Origin: Croceibacterium_A sp964439725
GTDB taxonomy: Bacteria; Pseudomonadota; Alphaproteobacteria; Sphingomonadales; Sphingomonadaceae
Assembly: GCA_964439725.1 (NCBI GenBank)
Contig: CAYTPY010000021.1
Span: 1 to 25,050 of the forward strand
DNA: 25,050 nt
Reading direction: 5' to 3'
Positions 14,413 through 24,300 of this stretch are shown here, in pieces (positions within the stretch are counted from its first letter, which is position 1; each line of letters starts with the position of its first letter). A program made the translations under genes and the position numbers. The notes under the pieces were generated by a model. The model did not search any database, was not told the DNA's origin, and worked only from the letters and a program-made list of their open reading frames with translations.

Positions 14413-16863
14413 CTAGCGCCGCCCCGCGGTCAGCACTTCACCCACTTTGGCCGCAATCTGAGCGACGCTGAATGGCTTGGGGATGAAATACATCCGCTCG
14501 ATGTCGATTTCGCGGCGCAGCTGCTCCTCGGCGTAGCCCGACATGAACAGTACCGGCATTCCTGGCACCAACCGACGTATCTCGCGGGCCATCGCTGGAC
14601 CGTCAAGGCTCGGCATCACCACATCACTCACCACCAGATCGAAGTCCGGGTTGTTGCGCACCGCCTCCACGCCCTCGTCGCCGTCGGCTGCAGTCACGAC
14701 CGTATAGCCCTGCCGCGTCAGCGCGCGTTCGGCCACCGCGCGCACCATGTCTTCGTCTTCGACTAAGAGGATGCGCCCGCCCCCAGACCATTCGCGCGCT
14801 TCCTCGACAGCCTCCGCGCGGCGCAGCTCTTCCTCGGTCGCATGATGTACGGGCAGATAGATCGTGAAGCGGGCGCCCTTGATGGTGCGGTCGGGTGCCA
14901 GGACGTTGTCGACGAAGATGAACCCGCCCGATTGCTTGACGATGCCGTAGACAGTCGACAGCCCCAGGCCGGTGCCTTTGCCCTGCTCCTTGGTGGTGTA
15001 GAATGGCTCGAAGATTTTCGGCAGATTGTCGGGTGGGATACCCCCGCCGGTGTCCTCGGCAATCAGCACGGTGTAGTCGCCGGCCGGGATGATCTCGTTC
15101 CCGGTGCGGCGAACGTCGCGAGCGGCGACGCGCCGCGTCGTGAAGGTCAAAGTACCGCTCGCATGCTCGCCGCCCCGCGCCTGGATTGCGTCCCGGGCAT
15201 TGACGGCCAAGTTGATGATCACTTGCTCCAGCTGACGCGGATCGGCCCGCACCGGGCCCAGGTCGCGATCATGATGCGTCTTCAGCGTAATGCGTGCGCC
15301 GAGCAGTCGCTTGAGCAGCTGGCTCACTTCCGAAATGACGTCGGGGAGCTGAATCACTTCGGGCTGCAGCGTCTGCTGGCGGCTGAACGCCAGTAGCTGC
15401 CGCGTAAGCGACGCCGCGCGGTTGGAGTTCGCCTTGATCTGCTGGATGTCGTCGTAATCGCTGTCGCCCGGCGTATGGCGCAGCAGCATCAAGTCGCAAT
15501 ATCCGATGATCGCGGTCAGCACATTGTTGAAATCGTGCGCCACGCCGCCGGCTAGCTGCCCGACCGCCTGCATCTTGGTTGCCTGCGCAACTTGCCGCTT
15601 GAGGCGCGTTTCCTCGGTCGTATCGGCGAGGCTGAGGAGAACCGCCGCATCCCCGAGCCCGCGTACCCCGGCGAGGCCGACCGACACCGGGTCATCGGGA
15701 TCTGACCGGAGCCGCACGGCGATGTCGCCGCTCGACGCCGGCCCTTGGCCGAAACGCCGGACAGCATCGGACATCGCCGTCTTATCCTGCCGGACCACCA
15801 AATCGGACGGGTACGGCGGCAGCTTCCCCGCCACGCCGGCCGCGCGCAGGAAAGCGGGGTTGGCAAACAGGAAGTGTCCGTCCCGGTCGGTCATTGCCAA
15901 GCCGAGCGGCAACTGCTCGAGCAGCGCTTCGAGCTGTGGTGCCTGCCCACGCGCTTCGCCGCTCCACCCGCCGAGCCCCACTCCGCTGTCAAACAGCATC
16001 ATCAGCGAGGGCGCCTCGGGCAACTTGCCGGCGGCCGGATCGCGAGCTTCGGGATCGATCAGAGGCACGTTGACCAGCGTCTGCGGACTGCCCTTCCGAC
16101 CCTCACGTGCGAAGTAGATCCGATCGCGCTCGTCGGAGCGCAGCAGCGATACGAAGTCCTGCCCGACCATGCTCGCCGTCTCGTCGCCCGCCGCGCGGCG
16201 AGCAAGGCCAGCGCTGGCCGCACGGATTGCGCCGTCGGGTCCCACCAGAGCAATTTCGATGCCGGCCGCGCTCAGCACCCTGCCGAACGTTCCGGTGATC
16301 CACTTGCCGATCCCGGCCAGCGGCTCGCTGCGCACGATCGGCGCGAACCGCCAGATCAGGTAATCGTCGGCGCGTCCAGCTCGCTGCGCCGCCGCTGCCC
16401 ATGACTGCTTGTCGTCGGCAACGGTGATCTGCTCGCTGTCGCCTTCCCGCCAAGCCGCCCGCGCGGCCCGCGCCAGTAACTCGATCGATGCGCTGTCGAC
16501 CGGCAGACGCGGCGGCGCGTAAGATGATCCGAACCATAATTCGTAAGCAGCGTTCGCGCACACCAGGCGATTGGCCCGGTCGGTAATCGCAACCGCCACC
16601 CCAGGCTGTTCGATCGCCGCGACAGTGACAGACCAGTCGGGCACGCCGTCGGCACCTGCGTCAGGTGCACTGCGCCGTTTGGCAGCCGAATACGCGATGA
16701 AGCCGAAAACGCCGAGGCCGCCGGCATAAGCCAGCGCCACGGTGAAGCTCCCAGTCACCAGCCATATCGCAGCTATGCTGATGACGACCGCAGCGCCAAC
16801 GCTCGTGGCATCAACGAGCCGTCCGGGCTCGCCACGAGTGCCGGGCGCCTTCAGCGCCTTCAC
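14413..16863 (-). CDS. cckA: Hybrid sensor histidine kinase CckA
   Basis: An 816-residue membrane kinase that, in alphaproteobacteria, drives the CckA-ChpT-CtrA phosphorelay. The order is: two membrane helices (about residues 22-60), PAS-like domains (about 80-190, 200-290 and 310-415), a HisKA domain with phospho-accepting His443 in LAGGVAHDFNNVL, an ATPase domain (NLAVNARDAI at 551-560; DTGGGI at 604; FYTTKEQGKGTGLGLSTVYGIV), and a C-terminal receiver with Asp747 (VVSDVVMPSLDG) and Lys796 (IPKPFS). The start is the GTG at 16863, which overlaps the DUF2062 stop as GTGA with GGAG upstream. The frame runs open another 57 codons inside DUF2062, but those residues look non-coding. The full set of catalytic residues is intact. 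Confidence 0.95.
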   Translation of the reverse strand: MKALKAPGTRGEPGRLVDATSVGAAVVISIAAIWLVTGSFTVALAYAGGLGVFGFIAYSAAKRRSAPDAGADGVPDWSVTVAAIEQPGVAVAITDRANRLVCANAAYELWFGSSYAPPRLPVDSASIELLARAARAAWREGDSEQITVADDKQSWAAAAQRAGRADDYLIWRFAPIVRSEPLAGIGKWITGTFGRVLSAAGIEIALVGPDGAIRAASAGLARRAAGDETASMVGQDFVSLLRSDERDRIYFAREGRKGSPQTLVNVPLIDPEARDPAAGKLPEAPSLMMLFDSGVGLGGWSGEARGQAPQLEALLEQLPLGLAMTDRDGHFLFANPAFLRAAGVAGKLPPYPSDLVVRQDKTAMSDAVRRFGQGPASSGDIAVRLRSDPDDPVSVGLAGVRGLGDAAVLLSLADTTEETRLKRQVAQATKMQAVGQLAGGVAHDFNNVLTAIIGYCDLMLLRHTPGDSDYDDIQQIKANSNRAASLTRQLLAFSRQQTLQPEVIQLPDVISEVSQLLKRLLGARITLKTHHDRDLGPVRADPRQLEQVIINLAVNARDAIQARGGEHASGTLTFTTRRVAARDVRRTGNEIIPAGDYTVLIAEDTGGGIPPDNLPKIFEPFYTTKEQGKGTGLGLSTVYGIVKQSGGFIFVDNVLAPDRTIKGARFTIYLPVHHATEEELRRAEAVEEAREWSGGGRILLVEDEDMVRAVAERALTRQGYTVVTAADGDEGVEAVRNNPDFDLVVSDVVMPSLDGPAMAREIRRLVPGMPVLFMSGYAEEQLRREIDIERMYFIPKPFSVAQIAAKVGEVLTAGRR

Positions 16864-17447
16864 GACCGCTCCGGGGCCCGGTGCCGCCGCCGGCGCAGGG
16901 CGCCGCGCCGTACCCACTTGCGGCCGGTCCACCACCGCCAAATCCAGACCGTCATCACGTAGCTGAGTGCCGCGGAAACGACCGCGATCACTACCAGCCC
17001 GAACGCGGTCACCATCGTCGCGCCGGTGAGCCACTCGAGAAACTGCTGGAAGTCGGTCCGCTCGATCGCGGTGTTGACCGGTGCGACGATCGTCGCTGCG
17101 TCGACCCGCAACAGCCAGCTCCCCACCCAGTATGCCGCGACCCAGAGAAGCGGGGTCGTTACCGGGTTGGTCACGAAGGTGGTGAGTACCGCCACTGGCA
17201 CGTTGGCCCGCGCTGGCACGCTCATCAGCGCTGCGAACAGCATCTGGGCGAACGGCACGATGATCCCGATGATCAAACCGACTGCCACTGCTCGGGGGAC
17301 GGAGCGACGGGTGAAGCGCCAGAGCTCGGAGCGCAGCACCCGCCCGGCGAAAGGGCGGATATAACGGTTGCCCTCCAGCTGCTCGCGCGTTGGCATGTTG
17401 CGCCGGATGAAGTCGGCAAGGACAGTTTTCGAAGGCTTACGGCTCAT
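16860..17447 (-). CDS. DUF2062 domain-containing inner-membrane protein
   Basis: A 195-residue protein with a basic, soluble N-terminus followed by hydrophobic segments. The first is VAVGLIIGIIVPFAQMLFAAL, with the family signature of small residues and Pro/Phe. The next are VPVAVLTTFVTNPVTTPLLWVAAYWVG and, near the C-terminus, a third long helix (MVTAFGLVVIAVVSAALSYV). The tail is very basic (RRGALRRRRHR). The TNPVTTP motif is characteristic of DUF2062. Its stop overlaps the cckA GTG start by 3 bp, so both are probably translated from one message. The function is not established. Confidence 0.88.
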   Translation of the reverse strand: MSRKPSKTVLADFIRRNMPTREQLEGNRYIRPFAGRVLRSELWRFTRRSVPRAVAVGLIIGIIVPFAQMLFAALMSVPARANVPVAVLTTFVTNPVTTPLLWVAAYWVGSWLLRVDAATIVAPVNTAIERTDFQQFLEWLTGATMVTAFGLVVIAVVSAALSYVMTVWIWRWWTGRKWVRRGALRRRRHRAPERS

Positions 17448-17559
17448 GATCCCGTGCCCGACTTGGGTATCTCGGCAGCCGCGGGCAAGCGTGAGTTCGA
17501 CGACGCGTTCCCCTGCCCGCCTGACGCGAGCTTATTCCAGTAGATCGTGGTCCTCTGTA

Positions 17560-18042
17560 TCATCCGCGTTCGCGCATCAGCCGCGCTTTGTCGCGCTGCC
17601 AGTCGCGGTCCTTCAGGGTCTGCCGCTTGTCATGGGTCTTCTTGCCCTTGGCCAAGGCCAGCTCCATTTTCGCGCGTCCGCGGGCGTTGAAATAGATCGA
17701 CAGTGGGATCAGCGTCATGCCCTGCCGCTCGACCGCCCCGACCAGCTTCTCGATCTCCCGATGGTGCAAGAGCAGCTTGCGCGGACGCTTGGGCTCGTGA
17801 TTGAAGCGGTTGCCGTGGCTGAATTCGGGAATGTTCGCATTGATCAGCCAGGCCTCGCCGTCGCGCACTTCAGCGTAAGCCTCGGCGATCGAACCTTCGC
17901 CGAAGCGGAGGCTTTTCACTTCGGTGCCGCTTAGCGCGATGCCTGCCTCGAAGGTGTCCTCGATAAAGTAATCGAACCGCGCCCGCCGGTTCTCGGCGAC
18001 AGTCTTGGCTTTGTCGAAAGTGGAGGGCTTGGGGCGGGCCAT
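17560..18042 (-). CDS. smpB: SsrA-binding protein SmpB
   Basis: A 160-residue partner of tmRNA in trans-translation, which rescues stalled ribosomes. Conserved segments are AENRRARFDYFIEDTFEAGIALSG, GTEVKSLR, INANIPEFSHGNRFNHEPKRPRKLLLHHREI and the basic C-terminal tail GKKTHDKRQTLKDRDWQRDKARLMRE that enters the ribosomal A site. The start chosen is MARPKPSTFDKAK, the usual family N-terminus. The frame is open 37 codons further upstream, but that part has no family similarity. It lies 79 bp downstream of dapA and 112 bp upstream of DUF2062. Confidence 0.97.
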   Translation of the reverse strand: MARPKPSTFDKAKTVAENRRARFDYFIEDTFEAGIALSGTEVKSLRFGEGSIAEAYAEVRDGEAWLINANIPEFSHGNRFNHEPKRPRKLLLHHREIEKLVGAVERQGMTLIPLSIYFNARGRAKMELALAKGKKTHDKRQTLKDRDWQRDKARLMRERG

Positions 18043-18121
18043 GGCCGCGGCATGTAGGCGGTAAGTCCGGCTAGCGAAAGACTGCTCTGGCACCCTTTCG
18101 CACGGGTGCGGCGAAACGGCG

Positions 18122-19006
18122 TCAGACGATCCCTGCTGCCTCCAGCGCTGCATCGACGGCTTTACGCGCGGTCGTGCTGCATGAGGCGATCGGCAGGCGT
18201 GTGTCCTCGCTCAGCCAGTCGTGGATCTTTGACAGCGCATATTTGGTGGGCGCGGGGCTGGCATCGGCGAAGAGCGCCTTATGCAGCGGAAACAGCCGCT
18301 CGTTCAGTGCCCTGGCCCGCTCGTAATTGCCACTTGCCGCTGCCGCATGAAACTCAGCGCATAGCTTGGGTGCCACATTCGCCGTAACGGAGATGCAGCC
18401 CGATTGTCCGAATACATAGCCGGCCAGCGCCAGCGGATCGTCGCCTGAAAGCTGATTGAAGCCGCCCCCAAGTGCCATCCGGTGCTGAACGACGCGCTGC
18501 AAGTCACCGCTGGCGTCCTTGATCGACACGATGCGCTTAGGATAACCGCGCGCCAGCTCGATCACTGTCTCCGGCAAGATGTCAGTCACGGTCCGTCCGG
18601 GCACGTTGTAGAGCACGATCGGCAGCCCAGCATTCTCTGCCAGGTACGCGAAGTGGGCGATCAATCCGGCCTGGCTCGGTCGATTGTAGTAGGGGGCGAC
18701 GCAGAGGCCCGCAGCGACCCCGCCAAGCCTCTCGCAGAACCGCAAGTGGTCGAGCGCCACTTGCGTATCGTTCGAGCCGCAGCCGGCAATCACCGGCACC
18801 CGTCCTGCAGCTTGCTCGACGCAAATCTCGATCAGACGGTGGTGCTCGTTCTTGTCGAGCGTTGCGCTCTCGCCCGTCGTTCCACACGGCACTAGGCCCG
18901 CAGAGCCGCTTTCGATCTGCCAGTCGATGAAGCGGCGATACGCGTCTTCATCCACCCGCCCATCGCGAAACGGGGTGATGAGTGCCGGAATCGAGCCAGA
19001 GAACAT
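18122..19006 (-). CDS. dapA: 4-hydroxy-tetrahydrodipicolinate synthase
   Basis: A 294-residue cytosolic TIM-barrel enzyme that condenses pyruvate with aspartate-semialdehyde in the diaminopimelate/lysine pathway. The catalytic set is visible: the GTTGE motif (42-46), Tyr133 and Arg138 in LYNVPGR, and the Schiff-base Lys163 in VSIKDASGD. Length and N-terminus (MFSGSIPALITPF) are typical. AAGGCGG lies about 7 bases before the ATG. It is transcribed divergently from the lytic transglycosylase across a 106-bp intergenic region and leads the smpB-DUF2062-cckA series. Confidence 0.97.
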   Translation of the reverse strand: MFSGSIPALITPFRDGRVDEDAYRRFIDWQIESGSAGLVPCGTTGESATLDKNEHHRLIEICVEQAAGRVPVIAGCGSNDTQVALDHLRFCERLGGVAAGLCVAPYYNRPSQAGLIAHFAYLAENAGLPIVLYNVPGRTVTDILPETVIELARGYPKRIVSIKDASGDLQRVVQHRMALGGGFNQLSGDDPLALAGYVFGQSGCISVTANVAPKLCAEFHAAAASGNYERARALNERLFPLHKALFADASPAPTKYALSKIHDWLSEDTRLPIASCSTTARKAVDAALEAAGIV

Positions 19007-19112
19007 TTACACCGCCTTCGTGATGGATTCTAAATCTGGGCCGGCTTGCGCTCGCTCGCGCTGAGCCGCAAGGTATTCCCGTTAAGCGCCTGATAAGGAG
19101 CCGGTCGGCACG

Positions 19113-21038
19113 ATGTCCAGCATGGTTCGTAAAGCTCTGATCTCTGCCGCCCTTCTCTCCACCATCCCGGTTACACCAGTCCTCGCCCAGGACGAGGCGG
19201 CGCGTGCCGGCCTGGTTGCCGCGCAGCCGTCCTCGCAGGTCGCCTATGCAATCGATCGATGGGAGCAGCTTTCGGGGAGCCCGCGCTTCACGTTCGAGGA
19301 CTATGCCGGCTTCCTGCTGACCTGGCCCGGCTTCCCCGATGAAGACAAGCTACGCGGCTATGCCGAAGCGCGTCTTGCCGACGAGTATGTCCCGCCCGAG
19401 CGGGTTCTGGCCTACTTCGATCGCCATCCGCCGGTCACCAACGCCGGCCGCGCCGCTCGGGCCTTGGCGGTGATGACTGCACGCCCGGCAGAGGCCGAGG
19501 CGGCAGCGCGCGAGGCGTGGCGCGCCGGGCAGATGAGCCCCACTGCAGCAGCGACCTTGCTTGCCAACTTCGGCGGGCGCCTCACTCCGGAAGACCACGA
19601 CGCTCGGATGGACGCGCTCCTCTGGCAACGCGACGGCACCGCCGCTGCGCAGCAGCTACCCTATGTTTCACCAGGCCGGGCGGGGGTATTCACGGCGCGT
19701 CTCGCCATCCTGCAAGGCGGCGACGGCGCAACGCTCGATCCGAATGCGACGAGCGACCCCGGCTACCTCTACAACCGCAGCCGCGAGCTACGCTTGGAAG
19801 GCCGCCCGCAAGAAGCCGTGGTCCTGCTCGCCACGCGCCCGGCGCTCGCCAGCAAGCCGTTGGATGCGGTTCGCTGGATCGACGAGCATCTCGCCGTTGC
19901 CAAGATCGGCACCGCCAGCTCCGCTCAACAGATCGCGGTCCGGGCGAGCGAGGCTTTCGCTTCCGAAGACGAGGTAGCCAACGGCGCCTTCAAGCTCCGC
20001 GATGACTACACCTCGCTGATGTGGCTCGGCGGCACCCGCGCCCTGTGGGAGCTCGGCAACGGCAACGGCGCCGCTCCGCTGTTCTATCGCTACGGCGCCA
20101 GCGCCCGCACTCCGCAGACGCGCTCCAAAGGCTTCTTCTGGGCCGGTCACGCCGCACAGCAGGCCGGCAACCAAGCCGAGGCGACACGCTATTACGAAAT
20201 GGCCGCTGCCTTTCCCGAGTACTTCTACGGGCTGCTGGCGCTCGAGCGGCTCGGCCGCCCTGTCCCGGCCTTGGCTGCCGCCACGGCCCAGCCGACGCCC
20301 GAACAGCGCGCGGCATTGATCGCCAGTCCGCTCGCTCAAGCCATTCAGGTGCTGTCCTCCAGCGGCCATAGCTGGCAGACCAAGCGGAAGTTCTACACCC
20401 GGATCGCCGATCAGGCTCAAACCGATGGCGAACTCGCCCTCATCGGCCAACTTGCGCAGGAGCTGAACCTGCCTGAACTCGCGGTCGTCGTGGGCCGGGT
20501 CGCACCGGAGAAGAACTTCGCCGGCTTCTCACCCGTCGGCTTCCCTGTGGTGGCGACGCCGTCCGATGCCGACTGGACGATGGTCCATGCCATCGCTCGC
20601 CAGGAAAGCGAATTCGATCGCAACCGGGTCAGTCATGCGGGTGCCGCCGGCCTGATGCAGCTCATGCCGGGTACCGCCCGCGAGCAGGCAGGCCGACTCG
20701 GCATCGCCTACATGTCGGCCTCCATTATGCCGGACACCCAGTACAACATCCGGCTCGGCAACAGCTACTTCCAGCGGATGATGAACAGCTACGGCAGCTA
20801 TCCGCTCGCTATCGCCGCCTACAACGCCGGGCCCGGCAACGTGAACAAGTGGCTGCGCGAAAACGGCGACCCGCGCACCGGCTCCATAAGCTGGATCGAC
20901 TGGATCGAGCGCATCCCCTTCTTCGAAACCAAGAACTATGTCGCTCGGGTCATCGAGAACGCCACCGTTTACGAAGCGCTACATCCAGACAAGGCAACGC
21001 TCGGTCGTCCCCGCGCTGTCAGCGAGTTTCTGCGCTAG
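19113..21038 (+). CDS. Soluble lytic murein transglycosylase (Slt70 type)
   Basis: A 641-residue periplasmic enzyme that cleaves peptidoglycan glycan strands to 1,6-anhydro-muropeptides. It has an N-terminal signal peptide (VRKALISAALLSTIPVTPVLAQ, cleavage near AQD). A long alpha-helical superhelical region follows. The C-terminal SLT catalytic domain (about 490-600) has Glu498 in ARQESEFD, GAAGLMQLMPGTA and the AIAAYNAGPGNV motif. AAGGAG (19095-19100) is 12 bases before the chosen ATG; the Met at residue 4 gives shorter spacing to nothing better. Its divergent partner dapA supplies cell-wall precursors, a thematic link but not proof of co-regulation. Confidence 0.94.
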   Translation: MSSMVRKALISAALLSTIPVTPVLAQDEAARAGLVAAQPSSQVAYAIDRWEQLSGSPRFTFEDYAGFLLTWPGFPDEDKLRGYAEARLADEYVPPERVLAYFDRHPPVTNAGRAARALAVMTARPAEAEAAAREAWRAGQMSPTAAATLLANFGGRLTPEDHDARMDALLWQRDGTAAAQQLPYVSPGRAGVFTARLAILQGGDGATLDPNATSDPGYLYNRSRELRLEGRPQEAVVLLATRPALASKPLDAVRWIDEHLAVAKIGTASSAQQIAVRASEAFASEDEVANGAFKLRDDYTSLMWLGGTRALWELGNGNGAAPLFYRYGASARTPQTRSKGFFWAGHAAQQAGNQAEATRYYEMAAAFPEYFYGLLALERLGRPVPALAAATAQPTPEQRAALIASPLAQAIQVLSSSGHSWQTKRKFYTRIADQAQTDGELALIGQLAQELNLPELAVVVGRVAPEKNFAGFSPVGFPVVATPSDADWTMVHAIARQESEFDRNRVSHAGAAGLMQLMPGTAREQAGRLGIAYMSASIMPDTQYNIRLGNSYFQRMMNSYGSYPLAIAAYNAGPGNVNKWLRENGDPRTGSISWIDWIERIPFFETKNYVARVIENATVYEALHPDKATLGRPRAVSEFLR

Positions 21039-21055
21039 CAGCGTAAACTTCCGAC

Positions 21056-21083
21056 GGCAGGAGAGCAGTGTTGCTCTCCTGCC
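21056..21083 (+). terminator. Strong hairpin after the lytic transglycosylase gene
   Basis: A perfect 12-bp stem, GGCAGGAGAGCA with TGCTCTCCTGCC, around a GTGT loop starts 17 bp after the stop codon. It lacks a T tract (ACAAATT follows). It may therefore end transcription inefficiently or protect the mRNA 3' end. Confidence 0.6.
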
Positions 21084-21338
21084 ACAAATTCGGGCCAATG
21101 GTTCCGAGATGGATGAACATGTCCGTCTCAGCGCACGCGAGTCTAACCTGCAGGCGCCGATAAGATCGACGAAAAAGCATTCCCCCACATTGATAATGTC
21201 TGCCGGCTTGGTTCAGTTCTGAATGGTTTGGTTTTGAACTAACAGAGCATTATTAAGCGGCGGTCGCAGCGGCCGTGCGTGGTCCGCTGCCCGATCAATC
21301 AGCGGAACGATTCTCTCCGCTCCAATCTCGGGGAAGCC
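21084..21338 (+). promoter_or_regulatory. AT-richer regulatory region upstream of the TonB-dependent receptor
   Basis: No supported gene is seen in this stretch; with the preceding hairpin, about 300 bp separate the two coding regions. The part from about 21170 to 21260 is visibly AT-richer than the rest of the window. It holds a possible sigma70-type promoter at 21228-21256 (TTGGTT, 17-bp spacer, TATTAA). Just upstream is the small palindrome TTCAG-TT-CTGAA (21212-21223), which could be an operator. The implied 5' leader is about 75 bases. No riboswitch fold was recognised. Confidence 0.45.
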
Positions 21339-24300
21339 ATGTCGATCTCTTGCCGCCGGACTATCACTTGCACGCTGCTCGCGGGCGCCGCTCTAACCAT
21401 CACGACACCCATCCATGCTCAGGAAGCCTCAGGCCTTGAGGAAAGCGCCGGAGGCCAGATCGTGGTCACGGGCTCGCGCATCGCTCGGCCCGACTTTGAC
21501 GCAAACAGCCCGATATTGACGGTCGACAACGCCCTTCTTGAGCAGTCCAGCACCGCCGCGCTGGAATCGAACCTCAACAAGCTGCCGCAGTTCACTCCGG
21601 CCAAGACACCCACGCTCGGGGGCGATATTCAGCCGACTGCGCAAAACACGCCGGGCGCAGCCACCATCTCGCTACGCGGCATCGGCTCCAACCGTAACCT
21701 CGTCCTGCTTGACGGTCGCAGAGCCACTCCTTCCAATGCCAGCGGCGTTGTCGACATCAACACCATCCCCAGCGCCGCGATTGAGCGGGTGGAGATCATC
21801 TCCGGAGGCGCCTCGTCGACTTATGGTGCGGATGCTGTCGGCGGCGTGGTAAACTTCATCCTCAAGAAGAACTTCCAGGGCCTCGAATTGGACGGACAAC
21901 TCGGCGTCACCCAGGAAGGCGACAACTTCGAGTACCGCTTTTCAGGGATCATGGGCACCGACTTCGCCGATGGTCGCGGCAACGTGTCGCTCAGCTTCTC
22001 GACCAACAGCCGCGAAGCGGCAATGCAGGCGGACCGCTCATGGTACCGTCGGCTTTGGGCCGATCCTTCAATCGGCGGGACGGACGTAGGCTCCGCTCCG
22101 TTCACGGCGATCGTACTCGGGCAGACCAACTTGCCCGATGTCGGCGTGGTCAACTCCGTCGTCGATGGCGGCACGTTCACCAACCTGCGCAACGTGCTGA
22201 TCTACAGCGACTTTGAGGGCAACGCGTTCTCAGGCCTGACAGCATCGGGAGTTCCAGGGGTCCCAGCGTTCACGCAAAGCCTCGATAACTTCCGCTACAA
22301 GCTCCTGGACAACGGTCAGATCGGCTCGAACGCGGTCGAAAACCTGCTCATCCTGCCGCTCACCCGCTACAACATCTACGCTCGGGGCAATTACGAGCTC
22401 ACCGACGCGGTGAGTCTCTTCGCCCAAAGCTATTTCAGCAAGGTGGAAACAAGCACGATCCAGCTCGGCGCCTCGACCCGCGGCGGTTGGGGTGCAACGA
22501 TCGATCCGACGATCAACCGCGCAGCGATCCCGGCTGAGATCCTCGCGGTCATCGACAGCCGCCCGGATCCGACCGCTCCCGTCGTGCTCGAGGCGCGGTG
22601 GCCACTGCCGCGGGCTTCCGAAACGGACGTTACCACCTACAACATGGTCGTGGGTCTCGAAGGGATGATCCCTGGCCTTGATTGGACCTGGGAAGCTTTC
22701 GGCTCGCATGGCGAGACTCACACCAATGGATTCCAGACCGGCTTCGCTTCACTGCAGCGCTTCCGTTACGTGATGGGCCTGCCGAATTTCGGCGCAGGCA
22801 TGAACGTGACGGGCAACTCGGAATCCGGCGGGTTCGGTGCTTCCACCGCTACCTGCACCAGCGGCTTCAACCTGTTCCTTCCGCAGACCATCTCCGACGA
22901 CTGCTTCGAAGCGGTTGCCGCCGACCTGAAGACCCAGTCCAGCATGCGGCAGACCATTGCCGAAGCGAACTTGCAGGGCGGCCTGTTCGACCTCCCGGCC
23001 GGACAGCTGCGCTTCGCCTTGGGTGCGAGCTATCGGGAGAACGACTACGAGTATCTAAGCGACACTCTCACCACCCAAGGCCGCTCGTTCATCGACCAGG
23101 CCGTGGGTCTTTATCCGTCCGGCAATTCCGCCGGCTTCGTGACGGCGCGTGAGGCCTACGGCGAGTTGCTCGTCCCGGTTTTTGCGAATGATGGCGCCTT
23201 CTTCCAGTCGCTCGACTTGGAACTCGGCGGGCGTATCTCAGACTACAGCACAACCGGAACAAGCTACACTTACAAGATTCTCGCCGACCTTCAGATGACA
23301 GACTGGCTTCGCCTGCGCGGCGGCTACAATCGCGCCGAGCGCACGCCCAACATCGCCGAGCTCTATCTTGCCCCCGAGCAGACCTTCGCCGGCGCCGCGG
23401 GCGGTGACGTCTGCTCGACGCGCAATGGCCGGTCCTTCTCCGCCAACCCTGATGCCAATGCGAATTGGCGCGACGCGCTGGCCCTCTGCGGAGAGCTGAT
23501 GGAAGCATCGGGCGATCTGACAGCCGACGAGCAATACTACGGCGTCGACTATCGTACGCTCCTAGCCGCGCCGGATACCGCCACGCTTCGCTCGCTGATA
23601 ACGCAGGAACAAGTCGCGGGCGGCAGCAACGTGTTCCCCACTCTGCAGGGCAATGGCAACCTCAGCCCGGAGCAGGCCGATACCTGGACGGCTGGCGTGG
23701 TCATCCGGTCGCCGTTCGCTGGCGCGCTCGGCAATCTGCGGCTCGCGGTCGACTACTACAACATCAAGGTGACGGACGCGATCGGCGCGCAGACGGTCGA
23801 CATCGTGCTGCGCCAGTGTTTCGACCCTGCCTTCAATCCGGATGCGGATTCCACCCATCCGCTCTGCGCCGGTGTGAACCGCAACCAGAGCGGCCAGCTC
23901 GGGAACGTCATCCGCACCTTCCTCAACAACGGCCGTTTCCAGACATCGGGCATCGATGTGCAACTCGATTGGGGTTTCGAAGTGGGGCCCGGACGGGTTT
24001 CGCTGAACAGCGTGTTCAACTACCTTCTGGAGATGAAGTCCGCGGAGTTGCCCACCGACGAGCTCCTGGAATACGCTGGCACGCAAGGCCCGACGAACAA
24101 TGGCCTGAATGGCGGCAGCTACCGCTATAAGGCGCTGACTACGCTCGGTTACACTTGGGGACCGGCCAATGTGGCCCTGCAATGGCGGCACCTGCCGAGC
24201 ATCCGGTCACAGACCTCTGTGCTAGTGCCGACCACCACTCAGCTTGGTGTTCCGTCCAGCTACAACTTGTTCAACCTGCAGGCTGGCTACTCGCTCACCG

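Noticed and set aside
16864..17034. Extra 57-residue N-terminal extension of CckA
   Set aside because: It overlaps the DUF2062 coding region in another frame, has Arg/Asp-rich shadow composition, and a GTG coupled to the DUF2062 stop gives the expected CckA N-terminus.
18043..18153. Extra 37-residue N-terminal extension of SmpB
   Set aside because: No family similarity; the usual SmpB N-terminus begins at 18042.
19082..19096. Near-match to a CtrA box (TTAA-N7-ATAA) upstream of the lytic transglycosylase
   Set aside because: One mismatch from TTAA-N7-TTAA, only 17 bp before the start codon and overlapping the Shine-Dalgarno; too weak to call without conservation.
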